Below are positions 16,342 to 23,302 of a DNA stretch of 50,564 bases, one piece after another. The stretch's first letter is position 1, and each line of letters starts with the position of its first letter. Source of the stretch: Bacteroidia bacterium (GTDB taxonomy: Bacteria; Bacteroidota; Bacteroidia; Bacteroidales; UBA932); assembly GCA_021153285.1 (NCBI GenBank), contig JAGKTT010000015.1:1-50564 (forward strand), given 5' to 3'. The notes under the pieces are model-generated. The model had not been told where the DNA came from and did no database searches. It saw only the letters and a program-made list of their open reading frames with translations. Made by a program: the position numbers and the translations under genes.

Positions 16342-18483
16342 ATGACGGAAAACAGATTTGAAAACCTAAGCAGGTTTGCCGTCAATCTCAACGAGAGGGC
16401 GGCTCAAGGTAAGCTTGATCCAGTGATCGGCAGAGATGAGGAAATCAGAAGAGTTCTTCAGATCCTCAGCAGAAGGACAAAGAACAATCCTATATTGGTA
16501 GGAGAGCCGGGAGTCGGCAAGACGGCTATCTCCGAGGGTATCGCTCAGAAGATAGTTGACGGTGATGTTCCCGAAAATCTCAAGAGCAGGAAGATATATT
16601 CCCTCGACTTGGGAGCCCTTATTGCGGGTGCCAAGTATCAGGGTGAATTCGAGGAAAGGCTCAAGGGCGTCGTGAAGGAAGTCGTGGAAAGCGAAGGAGA
16701 GGTCATTCTGTTCATTGATGAGATCCATACATTGGTGGGAGCGGGAAGGACATCCGGAGCGATGGATGCCTCGAATATTCTGAAACCTGCCCTGGCGCGA
16801 GGTGAGCTCCGTACCATTGGCTCTACAACCTTGGATGAATATCAGAAATACTTTGAGGCGGATAAAGCCCTTGAGAGGCGTTTCCAGATGGTAATGGTAG
16901 ACGAACCGTCCCCAGCGGCATCCATTTCCATTATGCGAGGATTGAAAGAAAGATATGAGAATCATCATAAGGTACGCATTGAAGATGATGCGCTTATAGC
17001 AGCGGTCGAACTGTCTCATAGATATATCACGAACCGTTTTCTTCCTGACAAGGCAATTGACCTTGTGGATGAGGCTGCTTCCAAGCTCCGTCTGGAGATG
17101 AATTCCGTGCCTGAACCTATTGCAGAACTTGACAGCCGCATCCGTCAGCTCGAGATTGAGCGGGAAGCCATCAAACGTGAGGGGGTGTCTCTTAAGATGG
17201 ATAAGATAAAGGAAGAGCTCAAGACCCTGAATGCTCAGAGAGATGAGATGCGCAAGCGCTGGGATGAGGAAAAGAATATTCTATCGGAACTCCAGATACA
17301 GCGTCAGAAGATGGAGGATTATAAGATCCAGGCTCACAATGCTGAAAGAGCAGGTGATTATGGTAAGGTGGCAGAGATCAGATATGCCAGGATGGCCGAG
17401 GCTCAGGCTCGCATAGATGAACTTACTGCACGTCAGGCAGCGATCAATGATCCTATCATCACCGAGGCCGTGACTCCGGAGGATATCGCTGAAGTCGTCG
17501 CCAAATGGACGGGCATACCGGTGCGCAGGATGCTGGAGAGCGAGAGGGAGAAGCTTCTGCGTATGGAAACTGAACTTCATAAGAGGGTAGTGGGACAGAA
17601 TACCGCCATCGAGGCAGTTGCAGATGCCGTGCGTCGTTCCCGTGCCGGCCTTCAGAATGAGAAACGTCCGATCGGTTCCTTCCTCTTTATGGGTACTACA
17701 GGTGTGGGAAAGACCGAGCTGGCCAAGGCTCTGGCCGAGTTCCTTTTCAATGATGAGAATATGATGACCCGCATAGATATGAGCGAGTATCAGGAGCGTC
17801 ATTCTGTAAGCCGATTGGTAGGAGCACCTCCGGGATATGTCGGATACGATGAAGGAGGTCAATTGACCGAGGCGGTGCGCCGCAAGCCATATTCAGTGGT
17901 GCTTCTGGACGAGATAGAAAAGGCGCATCCTGATGTATTCAATACTCTTCTGCAGGTGCTTGATGACGGCCGTCTGACCGACAATAAAGGCCGTACGGTG
18001 GATTTCAAGAACACGATTCTGATTATGACTTCCAATGTCGGCGCCGACATCATCCAGACATTTATGGAGCATCTTCCGGTAGAGGGCGAGGAGCGTACAA
18101 GGATGCTTGCTGACTGTCGTAATGAAGTCCTTGAAGTACTCAAACGTACGGTCCGTCCGGAATTCCTGAACCGAATCGATGAGGTCATAATGTTCGAACC
18201 TCTCTCCCAGACCGATATTCGTGACATCCTCAGGATACAGATGCGTGACCTTCAGGAGAAACTCTCCGAAAACGGAGTTTCCATCGAGTTTACATCCGGT
18301 TTTGAGGAATATATGACTACCAAGGGTTACGAGCCGGCATACGGAGCCCGTCCGATCAAACGACTGATGCAGAAGGAGCTGATCAATATCCTCGCAAAGT
18401 CCATCCTCGACGGCCACGTCCACCGCGACTCCACCATCCTGATCGACGTCCTTGACGGGCAGATCACTGTGAGTGATAAGTAA
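16342..18483 (+). CDS. clpB: ClpB-type AAA+ disaggregase lacking the N-terminal Clp_N domain
   Basis: 713 residues. It has two AAA+ rings: the first has Walker A GEPGVGKT and Walker B VILFIDEIHT, the second Walker A GTTGVGKT and VVLLDEIEKAHPDV. Between them is a coiled-coil middle domain at about 305-425, which marks ClpB rather than ClpA or ClpC. ClpB rescues aggregated proteins with DnaK. The frame begins right at the linker to the first ring (NLSRFAVNLNERAAQGKLDPVIGRDEE), so the ~145-residue Clp_N domain is absent. The ATG at 16342 is the natural start; the open frame only extends to 16288, into a region with no Clp_N similarity. No IGL/F-type ClpP-binding loop is evident. Confidence 0.92.
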   Translation: MTENRFENLSRFAVNLNERAAQGKLDPVIGRDEEIRRVLQILSRRTKNNPILVGEPGVGKTAISEGIAQKIVDGDVPENLKSRKIYSLDLGALIAGAKYQGEFEERLKGVVKEVVESEGEVILFIDEIHTLVGAGRTSGAMDASNILKPALARGELRTIGSTTLDEYQKYFEADKALERRFQMVMVDEPSPAASISIMRGLKERYENHHKVRIEDDALIAAVELSHRYITNRFLPDKAIDLVDEAASKLRLEMNSVPEPIAELDSRIRQLEIEREAIKREGVSLKMDKIKEELKTLNAQRDEMRKRWDEEKNILSELQIQRQKMEDYKIQAHNAERAGDYGKVAEIRYARMAEAQARIDELTARQAAINDPIITEAVTPEDIAEVVAKWTGIPVRRMLESEREKLLRMETELHKRVVGQNTAIEAVADAVRRSRAGLQNEKRPIGSFLFMGTTGVGKTELAKALAEFLFNDENMMTRIDMSEYQERHSVSRLVGAPPGYVGYDEGGQLTEAVRRKPYSVVLLDEIEKAHPDVFNTLLQVLDDGRLTDNKGRTVDFKNTILIMTSNVGADIIQTFMEHLPVEGEERTRMLADCRNEVLEVLKRTVRPEFLNRIDEVIMFEPLSQTDIRDILRIQMRDLQEKLSENGVSIEFTSGFEEYMTTKGYEPAYGARPIKRLMQKELINILAKSILDGHVHRDSTILIDVLDGQITVSDK

Positions 18484-18532
18484 AGGACTGCTGTATTTTG
18501 TAATGCGCTGATTTATAATGCGTTATATGTTT

Positions 18533-18558
18533 AAGGGTCGGTTTATTTACCGACCCTT
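18533..18558 (+). terminator. Terminator-like hairpin after clpB, part of a composite repeat
   Basis: AAGGGTCGGT-TTATTT-ACCGACCCTT, a perfect 10-bp stem, 50 bp after clpB. The same hairpin with the same flanks is found at 22930-22953. In both places a family 1 repeat follows about 100 bp later, so 18488-18746 and 22888-23141 form a composite unit of about 255 bp. Confidence 0.7.
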
Positions 18559-18650
18559 GTTGTGCTAAGTTTCGGATACTCAAGATGTTACTTTGCACAC
18601 TGATTGTATTGTCCAAGCATCATTTGATTTTTTTTGCTGGAATATGCGCT

Positions 18651-18746
18651 GGAAGCACAATCCGCCGTGCGAGATCCTTTGGGCTGAGCTCTTCCACAGC
18701 GTGATTGAGCGGTCGACGGGTGTATTTGCCGACCGCGGTGCATCAT
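18651..18746 (+). repeat. Structured intergenic repeat family 1, copy B
   Basis: Begins GGAAGCACAA and contains GGCTGAGCTC and the arms GCGGTCG (18709-18715) and CGACCGC (18730-18736). It lies downstream of the clpB terminator-like hairpin. The gap 18484-18999 holds this composite repeat and then the hairpin series at 18854-18956. Confidence 0.8.
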
Positions 18747-18853
18747 AAAAAGAACTCCCACGCCGATGTGCAGGCCAATCGATCGATGGATAACTTCTAG
18801 AGACATTGAACCTGCTCAGCGACTTGAGCTTTTTTAAAGAAAACTGGCTATTA

Positions 18854-18956
18854 TTAGAATAGAAGTTCTAATTTTACATAAAATTTAGTTTTATGTGCCG
18901 CTGGCTGGATCGGTAGATTTGCATCAAGTCACACTGCCAGTTACCCCACTCGGCAC
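18854..18956 (+). other. Three consecutive hairpins, candidate structured RNA leader
   Basis: TTAGAA/TTCTAA (18854-18871), ACATAAAA/TTTTATGT (18876-18896), and a branched stem GTGCCG-CTGGC...GCCAG...CGGCAC (18895-18956). A T-rich stretch follows. The series ends 43 bp before a 38-codon peptide gene. It does not match a riboswitch class that I can name. Confidence 0.45.
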
Positions 18957-18999
18957 TTTAATTTAATATCTTTCCCAAGTGGGGAGGAAAGTAAATCCT

Positions 19000-19116
19000 A
19001 TGGAAGAAAAGCAGTATCTATCTCCAGCCGTTCAGGTGCTGGAACTTTATTCAGAAGGAGTTCTTTGTGCAAGTTCGGGAACAGAAACCCTTGAAGAAAA
19101 CGAAGGCATCTGGTAA
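19000..19116 (+). CDS. 38-residue peptide ahead of the FISUMP lipoprotein
   Basis: A short complete frame with a good purine-rich site (GGGGAGGAAAG) 9 bp before the ATG and a possible -7 box (TATCTTTC). The peptide starts MEEKQYLSPAVQVLELYSEG, then VLCASSG, and ends in an acidic tail with a final Trp. Bacteroidales genomes contain many tiny proteins with this plan (charged start, Y-x-x-P, V-x-V/L, ICAS/LCAS, acidic end with Trp), so I consider it a real gene. Their role is not established. The FISUMP lipoprotein gene starts 143 bp downstream, and an intergenic repeat lies between them. Confidence 0.65.
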   Translation: MEEKQYLSPAVQVLELYSEGVLCASSGTETLEENEGIW

Positions 19117-19184
19117 TTATCGGTAAGCCCATTTCTTATCGCTGAATCGTTGCCTCTCTTCCATTCAGAGAAGTTTACCTCTCT

Positions 19185-19243
19185 GTCATTCTGAGGAGCA
19201 TCCCTCTCTGTCATTCTGAGGAGCGTAGCGACGTGAGAATCTT
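19185..19243 (+). repeat. Intergenic repeat family 2 (TCATTCTGAGGAGC...GTGAGAATCT)
   Basis: Two copies of GTCATTCTGAGGAGC (19185-19199 and 19210-19224); the second continues into GTAGCGACGTGAGAATCTTTT. The reverse complement occurs at 24914-25150 and 27895-27952. This element type is widespread between genes in Bacteroidetes. Confidence 0.75.
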
Positions 19244-19259
19244 TTAATCAATAACTCTT

Positions 19260-21089
19260 ATGAAAAAGTCACTAATCTATATCGCAGCCCTTACCCTTAT
19301 CGCCGCCTGCAATAAAGTAGAATCCCCAGTTCCAGTACAGGACACAGACTTCCTCATCGCCCAGATCGAGCAGGAAACCGCCACCAAGACCTATATGGAT
19401 GCCCATAACAACATCCGTTGGTCAGAAGGCGACCAGGTCGTTGCGTTTATGAAATCGTCACTTGGTCTGAAATACCAGGTCTCAGAAGAAAGCGTCGGCA
19501 AGACATCCGAACGTTTTGTAAAGCAGGCAACAGGAAATTCCGATGACCTTTATGGTGGCACCGATTGGAATCATAACGTCGTATATTATCCATATTCCGC
19601 AACAGCAGAGGCTGAGAAATCAAACAATAATTACGCACTGAATATCGTTCTCCCTTCCGAGCAGACCTACGCTACCGAAAGTTTCGGCAACGGTTCAATG
19701 GCAATGGTAGCCGTGAGCGAAGACAATAACATCGTCTTCAAGAATGTCCTTGGCGGAATGAAGCTGCAGCTCCGCGGAACCCAGAAGGTCAAGTCCATCA
19801 AGCTTCAGGGCAATAACAACGAGAAACTCTCAGGAGCTGCCACAGTCACTGCCTACACCGACGAGACCAAACCAGCCATCACAATGGCTTCAGGTGCTTC
19901 AAAAACTATAACTCTTAATTGCGGCAGCGGCATCCAGCTTAATGAAAGCACAGCAACCGAGTTCATCATCGCCCTTCCTCCAGTGCTTTTCAGCAGGGGT
20001 TTCACCGTTACAGTTACAGATGCAGACAGCAAGACCTATTCTGTCGAGACAGACAAGGCCAATACAGTTCTCAGATCGTCGATACTTAATATGCCGGCAT
20101 TCAAGCTGGGCAATAATCCGTCTGAAGAGGAGCCGGGAGATGATGAGCTGATTGTTCCGGTCGTAACATTGTCCCTCAGCTCGACTTCTTTGAAATTATA
20201 TGATGGAGATACATATCAGCTTACAGCTACGGTAAAGCCTAAGGATGCTACTGATAAGACTGTAGTATGGAGTTCAGATATGCCGTCAGTTGCAACCATT
20301 GACCAGTCAGGTTATGTTACCGGTATCTCAGCAGGAACAGCAAATATTTCAGCTTCAGCTGGTGGTAAGGTTGCCAAATGTACTGTTACCGTTTATTCTC
20401 GCGTAGTGGCTACTGCAGACTATGTCGATGAATACGGTGTCAATCACGGCAAGGGAACAGCGATAGGTATGGCTATCTGGGCTCCGGTTAATTGTGGCTA
20501 TCATAAGGATGATTTCAAGTATGGCAAACTATACCAGTGGGGAAGGAAGTATGGCCAGGGATATGATGGAGATGCAACAACACCTACAATCGAAGAGGGA
20601 GGAATCTCAGCAATAACAGGCCAACATAAGAGCAAATCTAATGTATTCTTCACAAGCACCTCGGAACTTAATTATGACTGGTTATATCCTCAAGATAGTA
20701 AATTGTGGAATTCAGGTACGGATTCTAATCCAGTCAAGACTGAGAATGATCCATGTCCGGAAGGCTGGCGTGTGCCTACTTCTGCAGAGCTTGTTGAATT
20801 GAATAACAATTATTCATCTTGGACAACAGATGATAATGGCCGGAGCGGAAGATGGTTCAGTGGTCCGAATTCATATACAGCAAGTGTACCTCAGGTATTC
20901 TTCCCTGCTGCCGGTTACCGCGACTACTACGGCGGCGCCGATGCCAGCGGTCGAGGCGGCTACGGTCGCTATTGGTCTTCGAGGCCGTACAGAGACACAG
21001 CCTACGGCCTCCGCCTTAACAGCAGCCATATCAGTATGAGCGACGACAGCCGTGCAGGCGGGTACTCTGTCCGTTGTGTCCAGGAATAA
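19260..21089 (+). CDS. Fimbrillin-like/Big-2/FISUMP surface lipoprotein with candidate DGR variable C-terminus
   Basis: 609 residues. A lipoprotein signal (MKKSLIYIAALTLIAAC, Cys17) leads to a fimbrillin-like region of about 20-285 (ATKTYMDAHNNIRWSEGDQV is typical of that group). One Big-2 Ig-like domain lies at about 298-377 (DATDKTVVWSSDMPSVATI). A C-terminal FISUMP domain lies at about 385-609 (WAPVNCGY, LYQWGRKYGQGYDG, NDPCPEGWRVPT, YSVRCVQ). It is probably displayed at the cell surface. The last ~60 residues switch to GC-rich NNC codons (TAC, CGC, GAC, GGC, GCC, AGC), unlike the rest of the gene, as expected for a diversified C-type-lectin-fold variable region. The nearest upstream gene is the 38-residue peptide. 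Confidence 0.88.
   Translation: MKKSLIYIAALTLIAACNKVESPVPVQDTDFLIAQIEQETATKTYMDAHNNIRWSEGDQVVAFMKSSLGLKYQVSEESVGKTSERFVKQATGNSDDLYGGTDWNHNVVYYPYSATAEAEKSNNNYALNIVLPSEQTYATESFGNGSMAMVAVSEDNNIVFKNVLGGMKLQLRGTQKVKSIKLQGNNNEKLSGAATVTAYTDETKPAITMASGASKTITLNCGSGIQLNESTATEFIIALPPVLFSRGFTVTVTDADSKTYSVETDKANTVLRSSILNMPAFKLGNNPSEEEPGDDELIVPVVTLSLSSTSLKLYDGDTYQLTATVKPKDATDKTVVWSSDMPSVATIDQSGYVTGISAGTANISASAGGKVAKCTVTVYSRVVATADYVDEYGVNHGKGTAIGMAIWAPVNCGYHKDDFKYGKLYQWGRKYGQGYDGDATTPTIEEGGISAITGQHKSKSNVFFTSTSELNYDWLYPQDSKLWNSGTDSNPVKTENDPCPEGWRVPTSAELVELNNNYSSWTTDDNGRSGRWFSGPNSYTASVPQVFFPAAGYRDYYGGADASGRGGYGRYWSSRPYRDTAYGLRLNSSHISMSDDSRAGGYSVRCVQE
20912..21064 (+). other. Candidate diversity-generating retroelement variable region
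   Basis: By hand count 97 of 153 bases are G or C (63%), against clearly AT-richer codons just upstream. In the first 20 codons, 14 end in C with the first two positions mixed (TAC, CGC, GAC, GGC, GCC, AGC). Adenine-targeted mutagenesis of AAC template codons would give this pattern. It sits at the end of a FISUMP (lectin-fold) gene just before the stop, the usual VR position. No reverse transcriptase or template repeat is visible in this window, so they would have to lie elsewhere. Confidence 0.45.
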
Positions 21090-21238
21090 CAAGTCCTTGC
21101 GTAAGCCGACCGAATTTCCTAAATGTCTAATCCAGGCAGAGCATATCGAGAGTCCGGAGTGTCAAGGCACGCCGGAGAGGATTTGTAAGTTCAGCAGCCC
21201 ACTGGTGGCATTTTCATAGGTCGAAAATATGAAAATGT

Positions 21239-22081
21239 TCATAACAGTAACTTCGGAGAAATCGTCATCTTCGAGAAGGCGAATAGTTTTTTACCAAGGT
21301 CTTTCAGAGATGCGCCGATATGATAGACATCATCATCCACGATCAGAAACCGGTCGTGGATGTTTTGTTTCTGAACGATTGATATAGGTTCGTATTGATT
21401 GTTGTGCCGTTGTAGATCGAGCTGAAGCTGTTGAGACAGCCGTGCCGTACGGATTTCAGCAGATACGCCTGTTGTACGCTTGGATAGCGTCAGCAACACA
21501 TTGTCGTCTATATAGTTATCAATCAAGACTATCCGTTTTTGGGCCGACCTGATCAGATTACTGACAAAGACATATGCATCGAATATCTGGCCATCATAAA
21601 ATATTCCTTCGATGGGAGGAAGGGATGTATGTATAAAGAAGTCGATTTGTCTGCTGTGCTCGTCTAAAATTCTTCTATGTTCTTTCAATTGATCTTCTAC
21701 ATTGGTAACCCTATTATTGATGGCATATCCTTTCAGGAGATATTCTTTCAAGACTGAATTCGCCCATTTGCGGAATTGGATACCGCGTTGGGACTTTACA
21801 CGAAATCCAATAGAAAGAATCATATCAAGGTTATAATATTCCACTGAGTATGTTTTCCCGTCAGATGCAGTTGTCGCAAAATTTGCGACAACTGATAAAT
21901 CAATCAACTCTTCTCTCAAAGCATTATTGATATGCTTTCCTATAGTCTTAATATCTCTGCCAAATAAATCAGCCAGCTGGTGTCGGTTAAGCCATACGGT
22001 TTCTTCCTCTACCCTTACCTCCAGCCTTATCATCTCATCAGGCTGATATACTACTATTTCTCCTGTTTCTGTCATAGTCAT
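21239..22081 (-). CDS. rhuM: RhuM-family (virulence RhuM-like) protein
   Basis: About 280 residues. The N-terminal ~130 residues carry the RhuM domain signature: ETVWLNRHQLADLFGRDIKTIGKHINNAL (winged-helix-like), VANFATTASDGKTYSVEYYNLDMILSIGFRVKSQRGIQFRKWAN. The C-terminus contains HDRFLIVDDDVYHIGASLKDLGKKLFAF, similar to half of a phospholipase-D-like active site with Arg in place of the usual Lys. The protein's activity is not established; relatives are found on mobile islands. A TTG at 22093 is an earlier in-frame start, but it lies in the -7 box of a promoter, so ATG 22081 (or 22075) is preferred. The gene shares its upstream 165 bp with the parDE locus. Confidence 0.82.
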   Translation of the reverse strand: MTMTETGEIVVYQPDEMIRLEVRVEEETVWLNRHQLADLFGRDIKTIGKHINNALREELIDLSVVANFATTASDGKTYSVEYYNLDMILSIGFRVKSQRGIQFRKWANSVLKEYLLKGYAINNRVTNVEDQLKEHRRILDEHSRQIDFFIHTSLPPIEGIFYDGQIFDAYVFVSNLIRSAQKRIVLIDNYIDDNVLLTLSKRTTGVSAEIRTARLSQQLQLDLQRHNNQYEPISIVQKQNIHDRFLIVDDDVYHIGASLKDLGKKLFAFSKMTISPKLLL

Positions 22082-22238
22082 AATTTTCTGCAAAGTTCAG
22101 GAGTGTTATCCGTATAATCAAAAAGAATACGACTATTTGATAAAAATGGCTTTTCAGGTGCTTGCAGGGTAGATTTTATCGACAAAATTTGTTCTATTTT
22201 TATAAAAAGTCAGACAAATTGTTCCACAACTGTTCTAC
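22073..22238 (-). repeat. Promoter-bearing repeat module, copy 2 (upstream of rhuM)
   Basis: About 80% identical to 4371-4539. On the minus strand, TTTG (22119-22122), a 20-nt spacer and GAACTTTG (22091-22098) give a Bacteroidetes-type promoter. The predicted RNA start is within about 5 nt of ATG 22081. An AT-rich block farther upstream (AATTTGTTCTATTTTTATAAAAA, read on the plus strand in shorter pieces) is also conserved between the copies. Confidence 0.75.
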
Positions 22239-22268
22239 GTTTTATGTCCATTCAGAACTTTTACTTCT

Positions 22269-22365
22269 GCAAGCACAATACGCCGTGCGAGAGCCTTTGG
22301 GCTGAGCTCGTGCACGGCGTGATTGAGCGGTCGGAGGTCGTATTTGCCGACCGCGGTGCATTATA
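22269..22365 (+). repeat. Structured intergenic repeat family 1, copy C
   Basis: Contains GGCTGAGCTC and the perfect arms GCGGTCGG (22327-22334) and CCGACCGC (22347-22354) with a 12-nt loop, inside an outer TGCAC/GTGCA pair. It is nearly identical to the copy at 23046-23141, and both run straight into the element with long terminal inverted repeats. Confidence 0.85.
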
Positions 22366-22375
22366 AGTCGACCTT

Positions 22376-22469
22376 CCAAGCCGGTGAGCGCAATAATCTG
22401 GCAAATATGGCGTCAGTTCGTGATTCACGCGCTTACCGGTAGGTAAATGCTACCTGCTCACCGGCTTGG
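22376..22469. repeat. 94-bp element with 14-bp perfect terminal inverted repeats
   Basis: CCAAGCCGGTGAGC (22376-22389) is the exact complement of GCTCACCGGCTTGG (22456-22469). Inside is another hairpin GGTAG-GTAAATG-CTACC. A second, longer copy with mismatched ends lies at 23154-23295. The ends resemble those of a small non-autonomous mobile element, but no transposase is present here. Confidence 0.75.
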
Positions 22470-22620
22470 AGTTTATTGGGGAACGATATATGTTCCGGTA
22501 AAATATACATATATAGAATCTGCTGAAGGTGGGTGCAATTGGCTGCTTTCGGCAGATTTGAAGTGTGGAAGGTTTTCATTTGTGAGGCACCGCTGCCGAA
22601 ATATACGGGATTCGGCTGCT

Positions 22621-22667
22621 CAAAGCAGGCTCCGCAGCTCAGCCCAAGGGCTGCTCTGCCTGCTTTG
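22621..22667. repeat. Nested inverted repeat (hairpin in hairpin)
   Basis: CAAAGCAGGC (22621-22630) pairs with GCCTGCTTTG (22658-22667), and inside it CAGCCC-AA-GGGCTG (22640-22653) forms a second stem. Part of the left arm (AAAGCAGGCTxCGCAGCTC) is also found near 4588, next to promoter module copy 1. Confidence 0.7.
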
Positions 22668-22744
22668 TGCTGGTGCTTGTATGGATCGTGATGCGAGCTG
22701 TGCAGGAAAACCAAAGAACGATGTAGCAGCTCCTTAAGCCTTCA

Positions 22745-22776
22745 GGCTGAGCTCTTGCACTGCGTGATCGAGGCGG
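22745..22776 (+). repeat. Structured intergenic repeat family 1, partial copy E
   Basis: GGCTGAGCTCTTGCACTGCG followed by TGATCGAGGCGG, the left half of family 1 only; the right arm is missing. Confidence 0.65.
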
Positions 22777-22929
22777 ACGTAAAGATGAAAAATATTCAGG
22801 CTGACACGGAAATGGGGGAAAATGTTGCAAAACAATAAGGTGTTACTACCTGAAGCTATCGTTTGGGAATGGCTTTCCTAATAACACTGTGTTTTATAAT
22901 GCTCTGATTTATAATGTGTTATATATTTG

Positions 22930-22953
22930 AGGGTCGGTTTATTTACCGACCCT
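22930..22953 (+). terminator. Terminator-like hairpin, second copy of the post-clpB hairpin
   Basis: AGGGTCGGT-TTATTT-ACCGACCCT with the same neighbours (TTTATAATG before it, TTGxTxTGCTAA after it) as the hairpin at 18533-18558. No plus-strand gene ends here, so it looks like a copied unit and not a working terminator. Confidence 0.65.
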
Positions 22954-23045
22954 TGATATGCTAATGTACTGATAATTAATCTGTTATTTTAAACGCAGAA
23001 TATGCACCGTATCCGAAATATTTGATTTTTTCTGGAAAATGCGGT

Positions 23046-23141
23046 GGAAGCACAATCACGCCGTGCGAGAGCCTTCTGGCTGAGCTCTTGCACGGCGTGA
23101 TTGAGCGGTCGGAGGTCGTATTTGCCGACCGCGGTGCATTA
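23046..23141 (+). repeat. Structured intergenic repeat family 1, copy D
   Basis: GGAAGCACAA start, GGCTGAGCTC, and the perfect arms GCGGTCGG (23105-23112) and CCGACCGC (23125-23132). It follows the hairpin at 22930 in the same order and spacing as copy B follows the one at 18533. Confidence 0.85.
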
Positions 23142-23153
23142 TAAGTCGACCGT

Positions 23154-23295
23154 CCAAGCCAGTGAGCGTGACAATCTGACATATGTGGCGTCTGTTCGTG
23201 ATTCACGCGCTTACCGGTAGGTAAATGCTACCGGTGAGCACGCCAATTGCCCTTTGAATAGGTTCTAAAGGTGTTTGACTTGCTTACCGGCTTGG
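23154..23295. repeat. Second copy of the inverted-repeat element, interrupted
   Basis: Left end CCAAGCCAGTGAGC (23154-23167) and right end GCTTACCGGCTTGG (23282-23295). The interior matches 22376-22469 up to GGTAGGTAAATGCTACC, then carries roughly 45 extra bases. It ends 7 bp before the stop codon of the FISUMP gene on the minus strand, so it could also serve that gene's 3' end. Confidence 0.65.
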
Positions 23296-23302
23296 GGCTT
23301 AT

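Noticed and set aside
16366..17019. 217-codon open frame antisense to clpB
   Set aside because: Fully overlapped by the conserved AAA+ coding sequence, with no domain or start signal of its own.
18895..18956. tRNA or cobalamin riboswitch
   Set aside because: No T-loop GTTCGA box or acceptor stem, and no B12-box motif; only the branched stem is seen.
22093..22093. TTG start for the RhuM protein at 22093
   Set aside because: It overlaps the -7 box of the promoter conserved in both module copies, so it would lie outside the transcript.
22447..22737. Small open frames in the repeat field, including a 96-codon one
   Set aside because: They overlap inverted repeats on both strands and have no signal, domain or ribosome-binding context.
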